Source of the DNA: Lachnospiraceae bacterium
GTDB taxonomy: Bacteria; Bacillota; Clostridia; Lachnospirales; Lachnospiraceae
Direction of reading: 5' to 3'
Assembly: GCA_014804425.1 (NCBI GenBank)
Contig: JAAUZV010000008.1
Coordinates: 28,313 to 64,734, forward strand
Length of the DNA: 36,422 nt
The translations under genes were made by a program, and so were the position numbers. A model generated the notes under the pieces. That model worked only from the letters and a program-made list of their open reading frames with translations, did not search any database and was not told the origin of the DNA. Positions 23,858 through 29,617 of this stretch are shown piece by piece; positions within the stretch are counted from its first letter, which is position 1; each line of letters opens with the position of its first letter.

Positions 23858-23893
23858 CCGTCCTGCTCCTGACAAAGCAGACGGCTATTTCTT
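23849..23893. terminator. Palindromic terminator shared by the kinase and the small ORF
   Basis: A perfect 14-bp inverted repeat (23849-23862 with 23880-23893), with an inner ctgct/agcag pairing. The arms start AAGAAATAG, so each strand's stop codon (TAG at 23855-23857 plus, and at 23885-23887 minus) is in the stem. A/T-rich arm ends suit bidirectional termination between the kinase and the ABC genes. Confidence 0.6.
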
Positions 23894-25180
23894 AATAGTT
23901 TCGTTATAAATCTTCTCCCTGCTGCCGCTCAACAAAATCCGCACCGTCACCGCAAGCCCGTCCGTTCCGTTTTCGACCGTAAGCTCTCCATGCATTTCCT
24001 TCATAAAACGATCGCAAATATACAGGCCTAAACCCGCACCTTCGATCTTCCCGGCATTGCTTCCTCTCCTGTATTTTTCTTTTAACTGCGGAAGCTCCCT
24101 CTCTAAAACCCCGCCGCCGTGATCCTCGATCCTGACCGCAAGATAAGCGCCCGTCACGGCTGTATTCACGTCTATTTTTGTATTTGCATATTTATAGGAA
24201 TTAGAAAAAATATTGTCAAACACTTGCTGCAATCGTATTTTATCGGCAAAGATCATACAGCCCGGGACATTTTTCATCTCGGCATAATGAAAATAGTCCG
24301 CTTCCTGAAGCATTCCCATAAGCTCACCACTATTCATGTCTGCGGGCTCGACCCCAAGCTGCTGCAATTCCTCCAGCGTAGCGGAAAAGAGATTTGTCAC
24401 AAGTGTGTTGATCTGATCGGTCTTATGAATGATATGGATATAATTTTGTCTGGTCTTTTCGTTTTGGGCGGTCGCCGCGCCAACCTCTGCGACCGCCTGA
24501 ATACTGGAAACAGGGGTTCTGATATCGTGGGAAAGCTGGGCGATGAGTTCCTTTTTGGAAGCATTGGCGCGCGCCTCTTCCATACGCGCTTTTTTCAGTT
24601 CCGTCCGCATGAGGTCAAAGCTCTCGGTAAAGGCGCCGAACAGATTTTTCTTATCCATCTCAAGCGGAAGCTCCAAGTTTCCTCCGGCAACGCTTTTTGC
24701 AAACCGTTCCAGCTTTCGGAACGGTTTTACTACAATATGACCCAGATATGCCAGATAAACCACGCACATCACGCATTGCATGCTGACTGCCAATACAAGA
24801 ACGGCGGCAATCTGCCGCCTATTGTTGTTCCATCTTCTCTCGCTGTCGTTATCAATCAAGATCCTTCCGACAACGACACCGTTTTTTTCAATATCCAAAA
24901 TCGTATCGCGGTGGGTCACCGCCTCATTGACGCTTACACTCAGACCCGGTTTTGTCTGAAACAGAACCGCGCCCTCCTCGTCAAGCACTGTATAATCAAG
25001 TCCTGTCCCATTTTGATGGCGCTCCATCTGATCAAAATCCCTCTCCACGGAACGCACCGCCTCATTGACGGCTACGGCATCCTGCTTACTGTCAGGATTC
25101 TTCCTCATCAGCAAAATCAAAGCTGCGATCTCCGCCACAAAAACAAGGACGACAATGCCAAGAAACCGACGATATTTCAT
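23885..25180 (-). CDS. Membrane sensor histidine kinase
   Basis: A 431-residue kinase. Helix 1 (about 5-25) and helix 2 (about 125-148) flank a ~95-residue extracytoplasmic sensor with a VLDEEGAVLFQTK stretch. A HAMP-like segment follows (FRKLERFAKSVAGGNLELPL). The HisKA H-box is LIAQLSHDIRTPVSS. The ATPase domain has FDNIFSNSYKYA (N-box), EDHGGGV (G1) and GAGLGLYICDRF (G2). The ATG at 25180 has GGAGG seven bases upstream. It pairs with the OmpR-type regulator encoded 108 bases upstream. Ligand unknown; location next to ABC and MATE exporters suggests antimicrobial or envelope stress sensing. Confidence 0.95.
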   Translation of the reverse strand: MKYRRFLGIVVLVFVAEIAALILLMRKNPDSKQDAVAVNEAVRSVERDFDQMERHQNGTGLDYTVLDEEGAVLFQTKPGLSVSVNEAVTHRDTILDIEKNGVVVGRILIDNDSERRWNNNRRQIAAVLVLAVSMQCVMCVVYLAYLGHIVVKPFRKLERFAKSVAGGNLELPLEMDKKNLFGAFTESFDLMRTELKKARMEEARANASKKELIAQLSHDIRTPVSSIQAVAEVGAATAQNEKTRQNYIHIIHKTDQINTLVTNLFSATLEELQQLGVEPADMNSGELMGMLQEADYFHYAEMKNVPGCMIFADKIRLQQVFDNIFSNSYKYANTKIDVNTAVTGAYLAVRIEDHGGGVLERELPQLKEKYRRGSNAGKIEGAGLGLYICDRFMKEMHGELTVENGTDGLAVTVRILLSGSREKIYNETIKK

Positions 25181-25206
25181 CGCTCATCCTCCATGCTGCC
25201 AACACC

Positions 25207-25243
25207 AAAGCGAACAAGTCCGCAAAGCGAACAAGTTCGCTTT
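25207..25243. repeat. Direct repeat and hairpin in the regulator-kinase gap
   Basis: AAAGCGAACAAGT occurs twice (25207-25219 and 25224-25236). The second copy is part of the perfect hairpin AAAGCGAA-caag-TTCGCTTT (25224-25243). It may lower read-through from regulator to kinase or act as an RNA processing site. Confidence 0.45.
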
Positions 25244-25288
25244 TATCCCTCCGCACTCCGTAAACAGAACCTTTTTCCGCATTCGGCT

Positions 25289-25969
25289 TTACGCTCTTTT
25301 CCCACAAAACCGGTAGCCGTCGCCCCAGACTGTGACAATATAATGAGGCTCGCCCGGATTACGCTCAATTGCTTCACGAAGTTTTCTAATGTGCACGTTC
25401 AGCGTTCCGTCTCCCGTGAACTGATCTTCCCATACATGCTCAAAAATTTCCCGCTTGGAAACCACACGATTCTCGTTTTTGACCAGATACGACAACAGCT
25501 TAAATTCCAGTGCGGTAAGCTTGACGGGATTTGCCCCGACGGACACCTGCTTTCCGTCAAAATCAATCGTCAGCCATTCATCTGCATATCCGTCGCCTGT
25601 CTGCCGTCCGTAACGTTTTAAGACCGCCTTTAGCTTGGCAAGCAATACACCGAGCGAACATGGCTTTTGAATATAATCGTCGCCGCCGATATGTAACGCC
25701 ATGATTTTGTCGTCGTCGCTCGACCGCGCGGAAAGAAACAAGATCGGTATCTGCGTTTTTTCGCGAAGCTCCCTGCACAGTTCAAACCCGCTGCCCGCCC
25801 CGAGATTGATGTCAAGAAGCAGAACATCGACCGTATTTTTGTTCAAAAAATCCAAGCAACCGCCGACGTCATAGACGACCGCCGTGCAAACCCCGAACAG
25901 ATTAAAATATTCCGCCGCGCTGTCGGCAAACATCCGTTCATCATCAACGATCAGGCAATCGTACTTCAT
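25289..25969 (-). CDS. OmpR-family response regulator
   Basis: A 226-residue regulator. Receiver domain residues 1-115 with the acidic pair VDDE (D9, D10), phospho-acceptor D53 in LLLDINLG and the switch lysine in YIQKPCS. The winged-helix trans_reg_C domain covers about 130-226 (LTALEFKLLSYLVKNENRVVSK, then FTGDGTLNVHIRKLREAIE and VWGDGYRF). The ATG at 25969 has AGGAGG seven bases before it; the stop of the MATE gene is one base upstream, so translation is coupled. It is expected to act on the downstream ABC operon, where phased TTAA boxes lie. Confidence 0.95.
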   Translation of the reverse strand: MKYDCLIVDDERMFADSAAEYFNLFGVCTAVVYDVGGCLDFLNKNTVDVLLLDINLGAGSGFELCRELREKTQIPILFLSARSSDDDKIMALHIGGDDYIQKPCSLGVLLAKLKAVLKRYGRQTGDGYADEWLTIDFDGKQVSVGANPVKLTALEFKLLSYLVKNENRVVSKREIFEHVWEDQFTGDGTLNVHIRKLREAIERNPGEPHYIVTVWGDGYRFCGKRA

Positions 25970-25970
25970 G

Positions 25971-27344
25971 CTATGCCTCCTGCGACCCGACATGCTTAAT
26001 GATCGTACGGTAGATATGAACAAAAAAGATCATACTTAACGCCAGCGAGCTGATCTCTGCGATCGGGAATGCATACCATACCGCATCCAGTCCCCATATT
26101 TTTGCAAGAATATATGCCGCGGGCAGCAACACTAAGAGCTGTCTCGCAATCGATACGATCATGCTGTAAAATGCCTTGCCGAGCGCCTGAAATACGGAAC
26201 CGACCACGATACAGAAGCCCGCAAAAATAAAGCAGCAGCTGATGGCGCGCAGCGCGGGAACGCCGATCTTCAGCATATCATCCGATGCTTCAAACAACAA
26301 CAGAAGCTTGTCCGGTATGACCTGGAACACCACGAATCCGGCGATCATCACGCCGAGCGCATAGGCAATGCTCAGCTTAATGGTCTTGATCATCCGGCTG
26401 CGCTTCCCGGCGCCGTAATTATACGCAATGATCGGAACCATCCCGTTATTTAAGCCGAACACCGGCATGAACACAAAGCTCTGCAATTTAAAGTAAACGC
26501 CGAATACCGCTGCCGCAGTGGAAGAAAACGACATGAGGATCAGATTCATGCCGTAGGTCATGACCGAGCCGATCGCCTGCATAATGATCGAAGGAATACC
26601 GACCCTGTATATTTCCCCGATCATGCGCAAATTCACCGGAGACTGCCTGAAGCTCACATGAACCTCTTTATTTTTTAACTGATTCAAAATCACCGCAAGC
26701 ACTGCCGCCACACACTGACCGATGACCGTCGCAGCCGCCGCTCCCGCAACCTCCATGCGCGGCAGTCCGAAATAACCAAAGATCAGGATCGGATCGAGAA
26801 TGATATTCGTAACGGCACCCGTCATCTGCGTGATCATCGCAATCATGGTCTTGCCCGTCGATTGCAGCAGCTTTTCCGCCATTGCCTGTACAAACATCCC
26901 GATTGAGCAGATGCAGCAGATACGCATATAGTCCGTGCCATACTTCATGATCACGTCACTGTCCGTCTGCGTTCGAAAAAACACATTGGTCAGGAAAATG
27001 CCGATCAATACAAAAAGGATATAGCCGACAAACGCAAGAAAGATGCCGTTCGTCGCCACCTGATCGGCACGCTCCGTATTTTTTTCACCAAGGGAGCGTG
27101 AGAGCAGCGCATTGACGCCTACGCCCGTTCCGATTGCAAATGCGATCATCAGCGTTTGGATCGGGAATGCAAGCGACACGGCCGTCAATGCATCCTCGCT
27201 GACCTTTGAAACAAAAATGCTGTCTACAATGTTATACAGCGCCTGCACAAGCATCGATAACACCATCGGCAGCGACATATTCAACAATAGCCGGTTCACC
27301 GGCATCACGCCCATTTTATTTTCTTTTACCTCATTTACTGCCAT
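25971..27344 (-). CDS. MATE-family efflux transporter
   Basis: A 457-residue membrane protein with about 12 helices, the normal MATE size. Family features: PVNRLLLNMSLPMVLSMLVQALYNIVDSIFV at the N-terminus (given here as its recognisable NMSLPMVLSM core), GTGVGVNALLSRSLGE, and a second half beginning around PSIIMQAIGS. MATE proteins export drugs or metabolites using sodium or proton gradients. It is the first gene of a run with the OmpR-type regulator (one base apart) and kinase, an uncommon pairing that suggests joint control. It is divergent from the tRNA cluster. The substrate is unknown. Confidence 0.93.
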   Translation of the reverse strand: MAVNEVKENKMGVMPVNRLLLNMSLPMVLSMLVQALYNIVDSIFVSKVSEDALTAVSLAFPIQTLMIAFAIGTGVGVNALLSRSLGEKNTERADQVATNGIFLAFVGYILFVLIGIFLTNVFFRTQTDSDVIMKYGTDYMRICCICSIGMFVQAMAEKLLQSTGKTMIAMITQMTGAVTNIILDPILIFGYFGLPRMEVAGAAAATVIGQCVAAVLAVILNQLKNKEVHVSFRQSPVNLRMIGEIYRVGIPSIIMQAIGSVMTYGMNLILMSFSSTAAAVFGVYFKLQSFVFMPVFGLNNGMVPIIAYNYGAGKRSRMIKTIKLSIAYALGVMIAGFVVFQVIPDKLLLLFEASDDMLKIGVPALRAISCCFIFAGFCIVVGSVFQALGKAFYSMIVSIARQLLVLLPAAYILAKIWGLDAVWYAFPIAEISSLALSMIFFVHIYRTIIKHVGSQEA

Positions 27345-27447
27345 GATTTTTGCCTTGTCCTTTCGTAATGATCGATTGATATAAAAACTCGCTATCGTCT
27401 ACCATATCATTTCATTAAAAAAAAAGCAACCATTCGTAAAAAAACAA

Positions 27448-27476
27448 TTGACAAGACCGACGATGTTCCGTATAAT
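27448..27476 (+). promoter_or_regulatory. Consensus promoter of the tRNA cluster
   Basis: TTGACA (27448-27453), 17-base spacer, TATAAT (27471-27476): a perfect match to the sigma-A consensus. The expected start is about 27483, some 20 bases before tRNA-Arg. Confidence 0.95.
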
Positions 27477-27504
27477 ATGGAAATGTTGATAGCCTTGAGG
27501 CTGT

Positions 27505-27578
<74 letters not shown>

Positions 27579-27629
27579 CTCGGATATTTCGCGGAGTGCC
27601 CGTTTGATGGAATATCCGTTTTTCAATAC

Positions 27630-27704
27630 GGTGGGTATGGCGCAGTCGGCTAGCGCGCCAGATTGTGGCTCTGGAGGCCGAGGGTTCGAGTCCCTCTATC
27701 CACC
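27630..27704 (+). tRNA. tRNA-His (anticodon GTG)
   Basis: Acceptor GTGGGTA/TATCCAC with the extra G at 27630 opposite C at 27704, the identity feature of histidine tRNA. The anticodon loop TTGTGGC gives GTG. T-loop GTTCGAGTC. CCA not encoded. Confidence 0.96.
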
Positions 27705-27747
27705 CTGTAAGAGTGTAGTCGCTACCATGCCTCACAGCTTACAATTT

Positions 27748-27819
27748 TGGGCTATCGCCAAGCGGTAAGGCACAGGACTTTGACTCCTGCATTCACCAGT
27801 TCGAATCTGGTTAGCCCAG
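27748..27819 (+). tRNA. tRNA-Gln (anticodon TTG)
   Basis: Acceptor TGGGCTA/TAGCCCA, discriminator G. The anticodon loop CTTTGAC gives TTG. T-loop GTTCGAATC. CCA not encoded. Confidence 0.96.
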
Positions 27820-27861
27820 TTTCGTGACTAACTATGCCGTTTACGGCTATACTTTGCATAT

Positions 27862-27934
27862 GGGATACTAGCTCAGTTGGTAGAGCACTTGACTTTTAAT
27901 CAAGTTGTCGGGGGTTCGAATCCCCCGTGTCTCA
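27862..27934 (+). tRNA. tRNA-Lys (anticodon TTT)
   Basis: Acceptor GGGATAC/GTGTCTC with two G-U pairs, discriminator A. D-arm GCTCAGTTGGTAGAGC. The anticodon loop CTTTTAA gives TTT. T-loop GTTCGAATC in a GGGGG/CCCCC-rich T-stem. Last tRNA of the cluster. Confidence 0.96.
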
Positions 27935-27968
27935 TGATAAAGATTTATGTACAGCGTAAATCTTTGAG

Positions 27969-27996
27969 AGAATCCGCTTGTTGCGGATTCTTTTTT
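27969..27996 (+). terminator. Terminator of the tRNA cluster
   Basis: AGAATCCGC (27969-27977) pairs with GCGGATTCT (27983-27991), 5-nt loop, then a T-run to 27996. Confidence 0.92.
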
Positions 27997-28102
27997 ATTT
28001 GGAAACTTTTGTCGTAAAAAACTTCATTTTCCGTCTTTTGTTTTTTTTCTCTATATGTTATTCTGTAATTGGTACTGTCCATTTATCTATAAGGAGTCAT
28101 TC

Positions 28103-28711
28103 ATGTTTCAGATCGATCCCGCAAAAAAGACCGAGATTTTTCAAGACGCATTAAATGAATTAGGTAACATCGGCGCAAGTAACGCCGCAACTGCACTCTC
28201 CCAAATGATGAACAACATCCTGATCCGGCTCAGCGTTACAACCGTGCGTCTGATCGGTGCGGCAGAAGCATGCAGCTATGTCCGTTCCGAAGGACATGAA
28301 CATATGGTCGGCGTGTATTTGGACATCGTCGGAGATATTCACGGGCGCATGCTGTTTCTTTTACACCGCGAGAGCGTTGACAGTCTGGTCTCCGCCATGA
28401 CGGGTGGAATGGACCCCGCCATGCTGCCGGACGAAATGAAGGCCTCCGCCATGCAGGAAGTCGGGAATATCATCACGGCCTCCTATATCAACAGCCTTTC
28501 AACAATGACGGGGCTGACGATTGATGAATCCGTTCCCACCGTCATTATTGATACGATCGAAAATATTCTTGCCACCGCCATGCAAAACAACGGCAAGATT
28601 CTGTTTGTTCAGTCACAGCTTCGGGCTGAGTCTGCAAATGTACAGGGATTTTTCGTATTCATGCCTGATCCCCCCTCCTTTGCAATCTTAATGAAGGGGT
28701 TGGGCATGTAA
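28103..28711 (+). CDS. cheC: Chemotaxis protein CheC, CheY-P phosphatase
   Basis: A 202-residue protein of the CheC/CheX/FliY phosphatase fold. Both active-site motifs (E..N) are present: E19-L-G-N22 in NELGNIGASNAATALS and E119-V-G-N122 in MQEVGNIITASYIN. It dephosphorylates CheY-P and often binds CheD. The start at 28103 follows AAGGAG by six bases; the frame is open further upstream but without a ribosome site. It stands alone here, with no cheD or other chemotaxis gene next to it. A hairpin overlaps its stop and a bidirectional terminator follows. Together with the sigma-D-like promoter nearby it argues that the organism is motile. Confidence 0.93.
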   Translation: MFQIDPAKKTEIFQDALNELGNIGASNAATALSQMMNNILIRLSVTTVRLIGAAEACSYVRSEGHEHMVGVYLDIVGDIHGRMLFLLHRESVDSLVSAMTGGMDPAMLPDEMKASAMQEVGNIITASYINSLSTMTGLTIDESVPTVIIDTIENILATAMQNNGKILFVQSQLRAESANVQGFFVFMPDPPSFAILMKGLGM

Positions 28712-28787
28712 AAGAACGCTTCGCGTTCTTTGCGAGATGATGAACCAAACAGCCGCAGCTATGATCTTCTCATAACTGCGGCTGTTT
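28711..28787. terminator. Small hairpin and bidirectional terminator after cheC
   Basis: A perfect 9-bp hairpin with loop ttc (28711-28719 with 28723-28731) begins in the stop codon. Then 28747-28764 pairs with 28770-28787 (18 bp, one C-A on plus, G-U on minus), with AAA/TTTT ends, suited to stop both cheC and the convergent unknown gene. Confidence 0.8.
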
Positions 28788-28819
28788 TATGTTCTTTCTT
28801 GTCAATGCTGATATTTCAA

Positions 28820-29464
28820 TTACTTGCTTGCATAGTAGTCATCGAACATGCCGTTAACTGCGTCCATGGTCTCCTGACAAATAGCGGGAAGATCCTTGCC
28901 CCATGCGCCGGTTGCCTGCTTATAACCTTTCTCGATTGCAGCCTGCATTTCCTTCATCTTGTCTACATCATCACCTGCAAGTGCCTGTGCAAACTCAAAT
29001 AAACGCTGAGAGGTCTGCTTTACGCCGTAATATCCGTCCTCGGAGATTGCCTGCTGCGCATCCAGCTTTGTCTGCGCATCTACGGTAAAGTTACCGTCCG
29101 CAAGGAACTTCCAAATGCTGTTGTCTCCGGTCGCTGCGGAAGTCTGCTGACCGAGCATCTGCTTAACCATGTTTATCATGGTGGAATTGCGCTGCTCCTG
29201 ATCTGCCTGCATCTGCTTTACGATCGCTGCACGATCCGTCTCGGACTTCTTTGCCGTTGCGTATTTATCCGTCTTCGCGGTAACGGTTCCGTCACTCTTG
29301 CTGTTCTCATATGCTTTCATACCGCTTCCGGAAATCTCAACGGTCGCACCCTTTTTGTTCTGCTCCGATGCTGCTTTCTCTGCTGCTCTCGTGTTGTTAT
29401 TTGCCGTTGTACCGGTATAATACTGACCGTATTGGCTGTTTACTCCTGATACATCCATGCTCAT
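28820..29464 (-). CDS. Unknown protein, probably of the flagellar regulon
   Basis: A 214-residue soluble protein without signal peptide or membrane helix. The N-terminal ~65 residues are low-complexity, rich in Asn, Gln, Thr, Ser and Lys (GQYYTGTTANNNTRAAEKAA), with ATVEISGSGMKAYE in the middle, a pattern that resembles the flexible ends of flagellar hook/rod-type proteins. A helical middle follows (MQADQEQRNSTMINMVKQML). The C-terminal helical part (about 140-210) has SEDGYYGVKQTSQRLFEFAQ and ends NGMFDDYY. I do not recognise a named family, although the C-terminal part recalls uncharacterised domains (DUF5610-like) found in motile bacteria. Start at 29464 has GGAGG eight bases upstream. A sigma-D-like promoter precedes it. 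Confidence 0.75.
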   Translation of the reverse strand: MSMDVSGVNSQYGQYYTGTTANNNTRAAEKAASEQNKKGATVEISGSGMKAYENSKSDGTVTAKTDKYATAKKSETDRAAIVKQMQADQEQRNSTMINMVKQMLGQQTSAATGDNSIWKFLADGNFTVDAQTKLDAQQAISEDGYYGVKQTSQRLFEFAQALAGDDVDKMKEMQAAIEKGYKQATGAWGKDLPAICQETMDAVNGMFDDYYASK

Positions 29465-29531
29465 GCTCTTTTCCTCCTTGACATTCCTTCGTAAATCCGT
29501 TTACGACGCTGCTTTACAGTTTCTACATATA

Positions 29532-29558
29532 TTATCGGTGATACAGCCTTATTTGTTA
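29532..29558 (-). promoter_or_regulatory. Sigma-D (FliA)-like flagellar promoter
   Basis: Minus-strand TAAC (29555-29558), 15-base spacer, ACCGATAA (29532-29539). The sigma-D/sigma-28 consensus is TAAA-N15-GCCGATAA, so 10 of 12 positions match with exact spacing. It lies about 65 bases before the start of the unknown gene. Confidence 0.7.
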
Positions 29559-29617
29559 ATAGGCTTTCTGTGCTTTTTTCCATATTTTAACGATTCTCAC
29601 GGGAAGGAAGCCCTTCT

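Noticed and set aside
25207..25243. Short repeats in the regulator-kinase gap as a CRISPR array
   Set aside because: Only two copies of 13 bases with 4 bases between; no spacers and no cas genes in the window.
24119..25621. A 500-residue plus-strand open frame opposite the kinase and regulator genes
   Set aside because: It is antisense to two genes with complete kinase and receiver/winged-helix motifs, has no ribosome site and its product resembles no protein family.
27581..27623. Inverted repeat with T-run between tRNA-Arg and tRNA-His as a true terminator
   Set aside because: The 8-bp A/T-rich stem has a 22-nt loop, and the downstream tRNAs have no promoter of their own, so it is more likely a processing or chance structure.
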